From contig CAJNDS010002080.1 in NCBI GenBank assembly GCA_905221605.1, forward strand, positions 855,001 through 919,000: a stretch of DNA of 64,000 nt, in the 5' to 3' direction. How positions within the stretch are numbered: position 1 is the stretch's first letter; each line of letters starts with the position of its first letter. Of this stretch, positions 38,776 through 47,279 are shown piece by piece. The notes under the pieces are model-generated. The model was not told where the DNA came from, did not search any database, and worked only from the letters and a program-made list of their open reading frames with translations. This DNA comes from Symbiodinium natans. Taxonomy: Eukaryota; Sar; Dinophyceae; Suessiales; Symbiodiniaceae. Both the position numbers and the translations under genes were made by a program.

Positions 38776-39165
38776 TTAAAGGATGTGAAGAATGCGTTGT
38801 AAAGAAGCCTCAATAGCAACGAAAGAGTTGTGCCACTCGCGGTAGGTCGAATCAGCAAGGTCAGTAGCCCGTGGGCAAGTTCTCATGAGAGTTCGTGGCT
38901 CAACAGAGAACTGCAAGAGTTTGCAGCAAAAATAACACTGCTCATTTGCATTCCAAGTAGGCTGTATCACGTGGGGTCTTTGCGTGTTCCCCAGCAGTTG
39001 CATTTGATGCGCGTATTCTAACGCGGCTCGAAACTTTGAGAAGCGCCCAAGGGCAGCTTTGAATCGTTTTTTGGGTCCTGGCCTTCCAGGAAGAAGTGCG
39101 CGAATTTGTTCAGCATTAAGTTGACCCCAGTTCTCTAAAGGCAAACAAGAAATACAAGAGACCAC
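38776..39165 (-). CDS. Putative coding region, product unknown
   Basis: About 125 codons open: ENWGQLNAEQIRALLPGRPG, KKRFKAALGRFSKFRAALEY, WNANEQCYFCCKLLQFSVEP and STYREWHNSFVAIEASLQR, to a stop at 38776. Acceptor 'gtttgcctttag' at 39136 gives a start inside the frame. Basic and unremarkable in composition; it lies downstream of the acyltransferase gene on the same strand. No family recognised. A shared transcript with that gene is possible but not shown. Confidence 0.5.
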   Translation of the reverse strand: MVSCISCLPLENWGQLNAEQIRALLPGRPGPKKRFKAALGRFSKFRAALEYAHQMQLLGNTQRPHVIQPTWNANEQCYFCCKLLQFSVEPRTLMRTCPRATDLADSTYREWHNSFVAIEASLQRILHIL

Positions 39166-39177
39166 TTGTTGCTGCTA

Positions 39178-39252
39178 TAGTATAACTACACAGGGACATA
39201 AGGGATTATGATTAGCAATTATTCCGACCCCTATGTTAAGCAGGGTTGGCCT
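39178..39252. mobile_element. Family D fragment
   Basis: 'gattagcaattattccgacc' end, as at 9620 and 32185. Confidence 0.4.
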
Positions 39253-39361
39253 GGGCCCCTGAAAACCCTCTGAAAAAAGACTCCGCTAAACATCATCCCT
39301 CTCAAACCCAATAAGGGTTTCGGGTTCAGGGTCTAGGGTTCAGGGTTTAGGGAAATATGAC

Positions 39362-39447
39362 TAGACCCGGGAGTGTACCCTTTTTTGGTTTTAAGGGGAT
39401 TAATAAGGGCACCCCAACCCTAAAAAAAGGGAAAAAAAGGACCCTAG
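39362..39447. mobile_element. Family C element
   Basis: 'gggagtgtacccttttttgg' and 'aataagggcaccccaaccc' with A-rich middle; directly at the 3' end of the acyltransferase gene. Confidence 0.5.
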
Positions 39448-39629
39448 ATGAAGTATCCTAATGGCCCACCGAGACACTGGGCGTAGGAGATGCGACCTAG
39501 AACCACGAAGACAGGCGTTGCGAGCACGTACTTGGCCAAAGGGTCTCGGCCGACAGCGGCGCCGAGGATAATCAGCAGCATGAGCGGCAGCAAGCCTCCG
39601 TTGTGCATCAGCATGTAGCCACCGTAGTC
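39444..39629 (-). CDS. Acyltransferase-3 family protein, exon 5 (C-terminal)
   Basis: Reads DYGGYMLMHNGGLLPLM, LLIILGAAVGRDPLAK and YVLATPVFVVLGRISYAQCL, then GGPLGYFI and TAG. Hydrophobic segments alternate with the LGRISY motif typical of the C-terminal part of acyltransferase-3 proteins. In most family members LG-ISY is followed by a tyrosine/histidine-bearing helix (such as YL-H), which is missing here. Either the protein is slightly short or one more exon follows a GT donor at CTCG|GTGGGC and the element at 39362. The in-frame junction with exon 4 across 39742-39630 supports the splice. Confidence 0.7.
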   Translation of the reverse strand, partial: DYGGYMLMHNGGLLPLMLLIILGAAVGRDPLAKYVLATPVFVVLGRISYAQCLGGPLGYFI

Positions 39630-39742
39630 CTTGGGGACCACATGAACCATAAACTTGGGATCATACACCCTATACTACTATAAATCCTATGAAGGTAGAT
39701 GCACCATAAACCCTTTTGAGGTTCATTTCGTCCCCTAGGGTC
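39630..39742 (-). mobile_element. Family E introner-like element acting as intron 4
   Basis: 113 bp, ends GGGACGAAATGAACC and GGTTCATGTGGTCCC complementary (minus strand), interior 'ttatagtagtatagggtgta' as in family E. On the minus strand it lies between CAG|GACCCTAG and CCCCAAG|GACTAC. Removing it joins ...TFTNAQ to DYGGYM in frame. This requires a GA-AG intron, with AGGAC duplicated at the two edges. Confidence 0.75.
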
Positions 39743-40460
39743 CTGTGCGTTCGTGAAGGTCGGCGCAAATGCGACGCTAACGGCGAAGAGGCAGTAGCCG
39801 ACGCTGCAGCCGTACTGAAGCAGCCAGGGGGCTCGGGTTGTGTCGAAAGCCATGCGTGGACTCTCCCCAAGACTCTCAGCATCTGTGGAGATCAGAATGA
39901 ACAGTCTGGAGGCAGCGATCCCAAAGAGGAACACGTGCACATATCCTGGCCAAGCAAACTGAAAGCTGGTGTAGACCAGGGCATCGCCCAACGAGCCTGG
40001 ACCCCCGGCAGCGGATCGCAGCCATGGGGTGAGCAGAAACAACAGCGAAACACTCCAGCAAGCGAACATGAAGGTGAGGCAGCCCCTCAAGGAGAGCCGG
40101 TGAATCCGGGTAGCACAAGGCTCCAGAAAGATCCAGTACAGCATCAGCACGCTGATGAACCACGAGGTCTGGCACCATCTCCCTGCACCCATGGTCCACG
40201 CGATCGGCTCCCCGAATGGAGGAGTCCCTGCAGGATAGACCAGCGGCACCCACGACTGAAGTAGCAGAATGTGCAAAGGAAGGGTTAACCAATCCAGGAA
40301 GTTCCGGCGCCGCTGAAAGGCGGTGAGGACAACGGCGAAGATGTAGGTTGGATAGATGGTGATCAGCCGCTTCTTCACCTTAGGGTCCACCACGGCGCAG
40401 CTGCGTTGCACTTGTTCACGCCCTGCTTCAGAGGCGGAAGTCGGTTCGTTCTTCAAGGCC
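39743..40460 (-). CDS. Acyltransferase-3 family protein, exon 4 (membrane core)
   Basis: About 239 codons. Begins ALKNEPTSASEAGREQ; then KVKKRLITIYPTYIFAVVL, matching the basic-then-tyrosine start of a helix seen in this family, and TSWFISVLMLYWIFLEP, corresponding to the WSLS-E---Y motif. Further helices: CLTFMFACWSVSLLFLL, YVHVFLFGIAASRLFILI and YGCSVGYCLFAVSVAFAP. Family proteins move acyl groups onto membrane or exported glycans or lipids; the substrate cannot be told. The start follows acceptor 'ggcccgcag'; a later acceptor is possible. Confidence 0.8.
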
Positions 40461-40604
40461 CTGCGGGCCTACATGGAAGGGGGTTTCCGAAATTCGGGGT
40501 ACCTTCTTGGGGTTCGTATTATAAGGGGATACTCTTTGGGGATCTATATTGGGGGTCCATTTTCCGTAAACCACCCATATGGATAGCCCTGTCGGCCAAG
40601 TCAC
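40461..40604 (-). mobile_element. Family A introner-like element within intron 3
   Basis: The element itself (about 40474-40590) has 'gggtttccgaaattcgggg' at one end and 'ttttccgtaaaccaccc' at the other, complementary with mismatches, and interior 'taccttcttggggttcgta' shared with copies at 16371, 46158 and 50623. The intron has either a GT donor (TAC|GTGAC) or GA donor two bases later; only the latter keeps frame with the 'cgcag' acceptor. Confidence 0.65.
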
Positions 40605-40695
40605 GTACTCCCTGGTGCTCAGCGTGAAACGCTGCCCCTCGGGCCGGGTCATCTCAACGTAGCTCAACGCGAACCCGCTGAGGACGAAGAAGAAC
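40605..40695 (-). CDS. Acyltransferase-3 family protein, exon 3
   Basis: Reads FFFVLSGFALSYVEMTRPEG then QRFTLSTREY. FFVLSGF is the family's hallmark motif and anchors the identification. Acceptor 'agtgccag'; joins exon 2 in frame as ...FLG-FFFVLSGF if exon 2 uses a GC donor. Confidence 0.85.
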
Positions 40696-40894
40696 CTGGC
40701 ACTCTTTCTTTCTCTTTCCCAAAAGATCCATGTACTTATATATAATATATACTTGGGCCCTAAAGCTACTGTATAGGAACCCCTTTAAGGCAGGTACATG
40801 GAACCTTAGGGATTTTACCTACAGGTTAGTACGGTTAGTAGTAGCTGCCCCTTGATTAGTCGGCATCTCCCATAAAACTGTAGGTGAATCGGGC
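40696..40894 (-). other. Intron 2 of the acyltransferase gene
   Basis: GC donor (CTGGG|GCCCG) and acceptor 'agtgccag'. Holds an AT-rich stretch (40737-40755), 'ctaaggttccatgtacctgc' and a CTTT-like purine tract, similar in style to the other short elements but not placed in a family. Confidence 0.65.
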
Positions 40895-41093
40895 CCCAGG
40901 AACTGCGTCCACGTGCCGCCCCACGACCGCAAGCGGAGAAGGCTCTCGGGCAAGCTGAAGAACTGCTCGGCAGCTTGCAGAACGTGCGAGACCACGATCA
41001 ACGTCGAAGCAATCCAGCGCGTCGCGTCCAGCGCCTCAAAGCGGGGCGCCCCGCTCGACGTGCTGGCCGGTGGTGGGGATCCTTCGCACGGAC
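40895..41093 (-). CDS. Acyltransferase-3 family protein, exon 2
   Basis: Pro/Ser-rich linker PCEGSPPPASTSSGAP, then RFEALDATRWIASTLIVVSH, the first membrane helix with the conserved LD-R---- and histidine (H of VVSHVLQ) that family members use in catalysis, then LLRLRSWGGTWTQFL. Starts after acceptor CCCCAAG. Confidence 0.85.
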
Positions 41094-41214
41094 CTTGGGG
41101 CATAGGTAACCGTGAAAGGACGTGTTGTTCATACACACTCCATACAGAGGGACTATAGCAGTATAGGGTAGAGGTCCCAATTCTTGGGGGGATTCCGTTT
41201 GGTTCCCAAGGTAC
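41094..41214 (-). mobile_element. Family E introner-like element acting as intron 1
   Basis: 121 bp, exactly GT...AG: GTACCTTGGGAACC at the donor and ATGCCCCAAG at the acceptor. The two ends are the family's inverted repeats (diverged on one side), so the splice sites are part of the element. Interior 'ctatactgctatagtccc' is the family E core. Excision joins the exons in frame (S codon AGT). Confidence 0.85.
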
Positions 41215-41311
41215 TTGCAGAATCCAGAAACTTGCGGGTCTCATCCTCAAAGTCATTTTCCCAGGTGCGAGCTGGAAGCGAGGGCCCAGATCCAGGGCGA
41301 CTGGAGGCCAT
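41215..41311 (-). CDS. Acyltransferase-3 family protein, exon 1 (start)
   Basis: ATG at 41311-41309, then MASSRPGSGPSLPART and WENDFEDETRKFLDSA. The frame was chosen because it alone continues into exon 2 across a GT-AG intron. The N-terminal extension before the first helix is hydrophilic, with no signal peptide. Total predicted protein is about 430 residues, ordinary for the family. An overlapping continuous frame (40819-41256) reads through the intron and is rejected. Confidence 0.75.
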
Positions 41312-41364
41312 CCGTGCGCGAGGAGCAGCTACAGAGCTTCAAAGAGCTTTGAGGACGAATCACC

Positions 41365-41405
41365 CTAAACCCTAAACCCTAAACCCAAAACCCTAAACCC
41401 TAAAC
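41365..41405. repeat. CCCTAAA block upstream of the acyltransferase gene
   Basis: Five units, 55 bp from the start codon; no promoter motif recognised. Confidence 0.9.
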
Positions 41406-41629
41406 TGAGAATCTTTATGTGCCTCGACTCGCCGTTACAAGCCACAATAGTATAAGCCAGACAGGGCCTTAGCCACGGAAAGCCTGCATAAAGGTTTCGA
41501 GGAAATTTCTTCGTCCTGGAAGGTCTCTTCAGACAGATGATATTTTCTGAGGGCTTGCGGGATAGATAGGGCCGAAGGCAATCTTATGACCGAGTACTTG
41601 CAAACCCTAAGCCCCAAGCCTTGAACCCC

Positions 41630-41865
41630 AAACCCTAGACCCCAAACCCCAAACCCGAAACCCCGAAACCCCGAAAAAACCCCCCGAGAAACCCCGAAAC
41701 CCCGAAACCACGAAACCCCGAAACCCCAAACCCCAAACCCCTAAACCCCAAACCCCACGCCCTAAACCCTAAACCCTAACCCCTAACCCCTAACCCCTAA
41801 CCCCTAACCCCTAACCCCTAAACCCTAAACCCTAAACCAAACCCTAAACCCTAAACCCTAAACCT
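41630..41865. repeat. CCCCGAAA, CCCCTAA and CCCTAAA array
   Basis: Three variant zones in a row: CCCCGAAA/CCCCAAA (41640-41755), six CCCCTAA units (41777-41818), then CCCTAAA. Confidence 0.9.
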
Positions 41866-41869
41866 ACAT

Positions 41870-42110
41870 ACAAGGCAGTCCCAAGGCCGCAACGTTGGCA
41901 GGCTCATTTGTGGAGGCCCACCTTGGAGGTTTGTGCATTTTTTTGGTTTTTTTGGTGAATTTTGCTGGTTTTCAGCTTCCGATGGCCTCTCAGCGGCACC
42001 GCGTGTCCGGAACAGGTCCAATCTCAACGTGCTACAACAACACATTACGTCCAACCCTTCGTCCTTTTGCAACTCGCGCTTGGAGCGTCGGGGCGGCCAT
42101 CGTTGGCCCC
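41870..42110 (-). CDS. Putative coding region, basic, product unknown
   Basis: Minus strand reads RSKRELQKDEGLDVMCCCS, RLDLFRTRGAAERPSEAEN and CTNLQGGPPQMSLPTLRP. The plus strand is open over a longer distance (41895-42353) but less regular. A neighbouring minus-strand frame (42119-42310) may be another exon. Strand uncertain. Confidence 0.4.
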
Positions 42111-42354
42111 GACAGGACTCAAAAGCTAGTTAACGTCCGGGGCTGGTTCAAGAGGAACCTCGGATGCTTCAATCTGAAACTTTGCTTCGGTTTAGGGCTT
42201 CCTGTGCATGTAGGCCGCAAACATTCTATCAGGATTTGCGGCTTATGGTGGACGGTTTGGGTCTTATTAGGCTCTACGGTTTGCGGGGTCAAGGTTGCTC
42301 CTCGTATCATTGCCCCTTCAGTCCGGAACTACGGCTTAGGGTTTAGGGTGTAGG

Positions 42355-42650
42355 GTGTGTTGCGGGAAGCGGGGGGTTGGGGGGGGCGCAGCCCCCCCCA
42401 TCTGCAAACACGATTCTCGCATGATGGGTTTCCGAAAATGTGTGCATATGGCATATGCTTTGAGGCAAGCTTGCACGGCTTCAGAAAGCGGGGGGGTTGG
42501 GGGGGGCGCAGCCCCCCCCATTTGCAAACACAATTCTCGCATGATGGGTTTCCGAAAATGTGACGATTCTCGCATGATGGGTTTCCGCAAAAGTGTGCAT
42601 ATGGCATATGCTTTGAGGCAAGCTTGCACGGCTTAAACAAAGCGGGGGGG
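42355..42650. repeat. Tandem repeat with GC-rich palindrome
   Basis: Two copies of a unit of about 125 bp: 'gggggggcgcagccccccc' (self-complementary), then 'caaacacgattctcgcatga', 'tgggtttccgaaaatgtg', 'catatggcatatgctttgag' and 'gcaagcttgcacggcttc'. The second copy has an extra partial copy of its middle. All long frames here are repeat shadows. Confidence 0.9.
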
Positions 42651-42654
42651 GTTT

Positions 42655-43060
<406 letters not shown>

Positions 43061-43124
43061 TTAAAAAACAGAAAAAACACCAAAAAAAAACAGAAAAAAA
43101 CACAAAAAAAAATACCCTACCCCT

Positions 43125-43445
43125 GGCTGGCCGCGCGCGTTTCTACAGACATCTGGCTTCAAAATCGGAAGAAACCGCTTCAGCATTTAGGGTTTTTTTA
43201 ACGTTAAAAAACCCTAAACAGCTATGAACCGTTTGTGAAGACCCAAAAACCCAGGTGCCGAAGACTGGACGCGCATGTTTCTAAATTTTCGCGTTTCTAA
43301 ACTGGAAGAAACCACTTTGGCCATGTATCATTTGTGAAGACCTATATAAAGGGGCTCAAGGATGGAAGCGCGCGTTTCGACTTTTTCGCGTTTCTAAACT
43401 GGAAGAAACCACTTTAGCTGTGAATCGTTTGTGATGCTGCAATTT
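43125..43445. repeat. Three-copy tandem repeat, unit about 115 bp
   Basis: Shared words 'gcgcgtttctac', 'ttcgcgtttctaaactgga', 'agaaaccactttggcc' and 'atcgtttgtgaagacc'. The unit contains no long frame. Confidence 0.85.
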
Positions 43446-43512
43446 GCAACTTCAAGGAATTCCTGCCTTGTGAGTATCCTTGATTTCAGGGAAAACGGAC
43501 AGAAGAAAATGA

Positions 43513-43600
43513 ACCTAAACCCTAAACCCTAAACCCTAAACCCTAAACCCTAAACCCTAAACCCTAAACCCTAAACCCTAAACCCTAAACCCTAAACCCG
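43513..43600. repeat. CCCTAAA array
   Basis: About twelve perfect units, left of the exon at 43602-43662. Confidence 0.95.
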
Positions 43601-43601
43601 T

Positions 43602-43662
43602 CGTTGGTATTTGCATCTGGCCTTGATGAGGCTGGTCTTGTGCTGGAGCTCCTTCTTGGGTG
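43602..43662 (-). CDS. Putative coding exon, basic helix
   Basis: Acceptor 'gggttgacgcag', frame APKKELQHKTSLIKARCKYQ. Confidence 0.65.
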
Positions 43663-43805
43663 CTGCGTCAACCCCAACCCAAGGCCACCGCAAGAGCGAT
43701 CCCAGACCACCGTGCCATCAGACACAAAACACGGAGGTCTTGAGTGGAACCCTAAACCCTAAACCCGAAACCCTAAACCCGAAACCCTAAACCCTGAAGG
43801 CACAG

Positions 43806-43915
43806 TGATGCGCGGCCAAGTCTGGAATCCAGAGGACTCGAGGAGCTTGTCCTGCAGGCTGACGGCGCCCTGTTCGCTCGCCCACTTCTCAGCAGAAGGT
43901 ATGTGGGCCTCGAGC
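43806..43915 (-). CDS. Putative coding exon
   Basis: Acceptor 'atcgtccacag', frame LEAHIPSAEKWASEQGAV then SLQDKLLESSGFQTWPR. All 36 codons are open and well mixed; among the best exons in the window. Confidence 0.7.
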
Positions 43916-43925
43916 CTGTGGACGA

Positions 43926-44360
43926 TTAATTAAGAACTTCTCGCGCGTGACTTAGTCCTTGAGGTTTCGCGTTTGAGGGCTTGGGAGAGTTGGCTCGTGC
44001 GTAGGTGGACATAAGAATTGATTTTCTGGTCCTCCGAAAACTGCCTTTCGGAGCTGACATGATACCATATCGAAAGTTATCCGGGGGTCCAGGACCCTGA
44101 TGTTGGCACGATTGGGACGTTGCTTGGCCGCTCACGTGGTCCGACAGAGCTCGTGGAAACCTGAAACCCGAAAACCCTAAAACCCGAATTACTAAAACCC
44201 TAAAACCATACAACCCTGAAACTCTAAAACCCTAACCCCAATCCTAAAACCTAAAACCTTAGAACCCTAAGACCCTAAACCATAAAAAGAATAAAACCCC
44301 AAATCCGACACATAAGGAAAATTTTAGGGTGAAAGAGGGGAAGAAGAATCACCCCTCCTT
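43926..44360. other. Stretch with degenerate CCCTAAA and no clear exon
   Basis: Unique 43926-44160, then 'aaaaccctaaaaccct' type units to 44290 and a short purine-rich piece. No splice-supported frame. Confidence 0.5.
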
Positions 44361-44436
44361 ATACCCCTTAAGAACCCTAAACCCTAAACCCTAAACCCTA
44401 AACCCTAAACCCTAAACCCTAAACCCTAAAACCTGA

Positions 44437-44533
44437 ACTCTTGCCAAGGGGGCCTTCGGGAGTGCTGCCCAGGCGCGAGCGGTCCTTCACAATCCACACA
44501 TCGCTGCCGCGCGGCACGGCACGGAGCACCTTG
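44437..44533 (-). CDS. Putative coding exon
   Basis: Acceptor 'gcctgcgggcacag', frame KVLRAVPRGSDVWIVKDRSR then LGSTPEGPLGK. CCCTAAA lies left (44365-44431) and a second CCCTAAA block right. Confidence 0.7.
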
Positions 44534-44726
44534 CTGTGCCCGCAGGCCCTAAGCCCTAAGCCCTAAGCCCTAAACCCTAAACCCTAAACCCTAAACCCTA
44601 AACCCTAAACCCTAAAGCCTAAACCCCAAATCCTGAACCCTGGCTGGGTTTGTGTAGGGCTCACAGCCAGGCTTCGAGATCTTCGGGCTTCGGTTTGAGA
44701 GTCCTAAGGGGCTGCACCTTGCAGGG

Positions 44727-44815
44727 TAGCTATAAAAAATCATTTTGAGCTGTTTTATCCAGAAACCCCGTAAACACAAAAAGGCTAAAGGTCTAAAGTT
44801 ACAACAAAGCCTTTA
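44727..44815. mobile_element. Family H element
   Basis: 'gggtagctataaaaaatca' and 'aaggtctaaagttacaaca', as at 13895 and 37292. Confidence 0.6.
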
Positions 44816-44887
44816 AGGGGCTAGAAGGAGGTGAACGGTGGTTGCAACTATCAAGGTACACACAATTGAACCGACCCCTGCAGGCGG

Positions 44888-44998
44888 AGGGGGTTGAGCA
44901 TGTTATGAAGCAGGGTTTATATTCCTTGTATCCCCCAAAAGGACACCAACATGTACACTCACCGTTCCTAAAAAGGAACCTTATATGCACTCACCAAT
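44888..44998 (-). mobile_element. Family F element
   Basis: On the minus strand begins G|GTGAGTGCATATAAGG, has a second GTGAGTGTACATGTTGG, then 'gtgtccttttgggggata'. A short exon candidate (44999-45029: RHMKPGLSYCY) lies between it and the family B element at 45030. Confidence 0.65.
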
Positions 44999-45029
44999 AA
45001 CAGTAAGATAAACCCGGCTTCATGTGGCG
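44999..45029 (-). CDS. Possible micro-exon between two elements
   Basis: Minus strand: the family B end ...CCTCCAAG| serves as acceptor, reading RHMKPGLSYCY, and the family F end |GTGAGTGC as donor. Confidence 0.5.
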
Positions 45030-45186
45030 TGCTTGGAGGTTCATGGTACTTACTAACCAATTATAACTGTACTTATAACCCTACTTAGAATACCCCTAAA
45101 GGGCCTTATAGGGGTTATCCCACTTATAAGTAGGGTTATAAGTACAGTTATAATTGGTTAGTAAGTACCATGAGAACCTTCAAGTA
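45030..45186. mobile_element. Family B element, near-intact
   Basis: Ends 'cttggaggttcatggtactt' and 'aagtaccatgagaaccttcaag'; long complementary arms 'aaccaattataactgtactt' / 'aagtacagttataattggtt'; loop 'taaagggccttataggggtt'. Nearly identical in the body to 60356-60480. Confidence 0.9.
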
Positions 45187-45265
45187 GGTACCTAGGGAAC
45201 CTTAGGGAAGCTTAGGGAGCCTTAGGCAGTTAGAATTCGTTAGTAAGTACCATGAACCTTCAAGC

Positions 45266-45324
45266 AGGGCCATCTACAAGCAGGAGACGCTCGATTCCGC
45301 GCTTGGACCAGGACTCTCTTCAGC
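45266..45324 (-). CDS. Putative 59-nt exon
   Basis: Acceptor 'agcggtgtgcag', frame LKRVLVQARNRASPACRW, GC donor at the family B end GCTTGAAGGTTC. Confidence 0.5.
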
Positions 45325-45452
45325 CTGCACACCGCTAACCCTAAACCATATCTCCTAAACCCTAAACCCTAAACCCTAAACCCTAAACCCTAAACCCTAA
45401 ACCCTAAACCCCAAACCCTAAACCCTAAACCCTAAACCCTAACGGGAAATCC

Positions 45453-45485
45453 TGAGGCGCAGGCAATGCGGCGGTCTGGGCCGGC
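45453..45485 (-). CDS. Putative micro-exon
   Basis: Acceptor 'ggacccctgcag', reads AGPDRRIACAS. CCCTAAA left (45357-45440), TTTAGGG right (45528-45690). Confidence 0.45.
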
Positions 45486-45527
45486 CTGCAGGGGTCCCGG
45501 GGTTTGGGGTTTTGGGTATAGGGCTAG

Positions 45528-45690
45528 GGTTTAGGGTTTAGGGTTTAGGGTTTAGGGTTTAGGGTTGAGGGTTTAGGGTTGAGGGTTCAGGGTTCAGGGT
45601 TCAGGGTTTAGGGTTTAGGGTTTAGGGTTTAGGGTTTAGGGTTTAGGGTTTAGGGTTTAGGGTTTAGGGTTTCGGGTTTAGGGTTTAGGG
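45528..45690. repeat. TTTAGGG array with TTCAGGG and TTGAGGG units
   Basis: About twenty-three units. Confidence 0.95.
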
Positions 45691-45879
45691 TTGAAGGTTT
45701 AGGATTGTAGGGTGTAGGATTTGGGGTTTTAGGCTTTTGGGCTTTTAGGGCTTCGGGGCTTCGGCGCTTCGGGGCCTAGGATTGTTGCACCCTAAACCCT
45801 GAACCTTAAACCCTAAACCCTGTACTCTGTACCCTAAACCCTGTACCATAACAGGTAAGGCGCCAACCGAGAGTCTGAC

Positions 45880-45942
45880 ACCTCCCCTGTCTCTGCCTCC
45901 CATTCCGGGCTGCGCGGCGGCGACATCCGCACGTACTTGTAC
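45880..45942 (-). CDS. Putative coding exon
   Basis: Acceptor 'taaaccctgcag', frame YKYVRMSPPRSPEWEAETG. TTTAGGG right (45948-46040). Confidence 0.6.
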
Positions 45943-46157
45943 CTGCAGGGTTTAGGGGTTAGGGTTTAGGGTCTAGGGTCTAGGGTCTAGGGTTTAGGGT
46001 TTAGGGTTTAGGGTTTAGGGTTTAGGGTTTAGGCTTTAGGGTTTCGGGTTTGCGGCTTGGTTGCTTTTTCGTGTTTGGGCTTTTCGCTTTGGAGCTTTTC
46101 CTCCTTGGCAGCTGGACGGATTTTTGTCCTCGTGGCTGCCTCCTTAACCTCGAGAGC

Positions 46158-46275
46158 CAGACGGGAGTTAAAATAAGGGGCCCCGATTATATTGACCCCC
46201 AAACAGTGGGATTCCCTTATAGTAAGGGCCCCAAGAAGGTACCCCTGATTTCGGAAAACCCCAGATGGGGAACTG
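46158..46275. mobile_element. Family A element
   Basis: 'gaccccaaacagtgggattc', 'agggccccaagaaggtaccc' and 'tgatttcggaaaaccccaga' match, inverted, the copy in the acyltransferase gene. Confidence 0.7.
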
Positions 46276-46367
46276 GCATTCCAAGCCTTCAAGCCAGTAG
46301 CGCTCAGAAGAAGAAGTCAGGCTACTGCATGGATTCGGGGTTTAGGATTTGGGGTTTAAGCTTTGGG

Positions 46368-46432
46368 GTTTAGGGTTTAGGGTTTGGGGTTTGGGGTTTG
46401 GGGTTTGGGGTTTGGGGTTTGGGGTTTGGGGT
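46368..46432. repeat. TTTGGGG array
   Basis: About nine 7-base GGTTTGG units, locally homogeneous. Confidence 0.9.
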
Positions 46433-46774
46433 CTTTCATTGGTTTGTAAGATGCGAAGCGCCGCCGTGGCCAGATTGTGGCAGGACTAGATCAAAAGCTA
46501 GCCTGAGCAATTCTTGTTTGTTGTGTTTCCTTCAAACCTTCTTGTTTGTGTAAACAATATAAACCCTAAACCCTAACCTTCAGACCGCTTCTACGATTAT
46601 AGGGTTCAGGTCTCATCTACTGCCTGAGTTCTCCAAGGGGAAAATTATCAGCCCCTTGCTACAGGTTTTAGGGTTCAGAATTCAGGGTTCAGGGTTCAGG
46701 GTTTAGGGTTCAGGGTTCAGGGTTTAGGGTTTAGGGTTTAGGGTTCAGGGGTGTAGCGCGTGCCATTTATAGGG

Positions 46775-46854
46775 CTCCCTTCGGCAACTGGGCGCACTTG
46801 ATCTCAAGCTCCTCCGCCTCTGCCTCCAGCCAGAGGGGGCTGGCCATGATCCAC
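46775..46854 (-). CDS. Putative coding exon, coiled-coil-like
   Basis: Acceptor 'acttgagacag', frame WIMASPLWLEAEAEELEIK then CAQLPK. TTTAGGG-type lies left (46690-46750), CCCTAAA right: the reverse of the usual order. Confidence 0.6.
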
Positions 46855-46904
46855 CTGTCTCAAGTGCGTTTCGGGGACCCCCAAATACCCCAAGACCCCA
46901 AAAC

Positions 46905-47262
46905 CCCTAAAACCCTTGAATCCCTAAACCCTTATGAACCCCTAAACCCCCAAACCCCTAAACCCCTAAACCCCTAAACCCCTAAACCCCTAAACCCCTA
47001 AACCCCCAAACCCCTAAACCCCTAAACCCCTAAACCCAAACCCCTAAACCCCTAAACCCCTCAAACCCTAAACCCCTAAACCCCTAAACCCCTAAACCCC
47101 TAAACCCCTAAACCCCTAAACCCCTAAACCCCTAAACCCCTAAACACCTAAACCCCTAAACCCCTAAACCCCTAAACCCCTAAACCCCTAAACCCCTAAA
47201 CCCCTAAACCCCTAAACCCCTAAACCCCTAAACCCCTAAACCCCTAAACCCCTAAACCCCAC
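46905..47262. repeat. Long CCCCTAAA (8-base) array
   Basis: Over 40 units of CCCCTAAA with one CACCTAAA variant at 47143-47150 and breaks at 47028-47070. Mirror image of the 5191-5466 array, including the variant and a following change to 7-base units about ten units away. Confidence 0.95.
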
Positions 47263-47279
47263 GCCTTAAACCCTGTCTC

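Noticed and set aside
39716-40264. 182-codon plus-strand open frame
   Set aside because: Shadow of acyltransferase exon 4 on the other strand.
40819-41256. Continuous 145-codon minus frame as the acyltransferase start
   Set aside because: It reads through the family E intron and into intron 2; the spliced frame starting at 41311 fits the family and both junctions.
42329-42640. Cys/Pro-rich repeated protein
   Set aside because: Translation of the GC-palindrome tandem repeat; period and breaks follow the DNA repeat, not codons.
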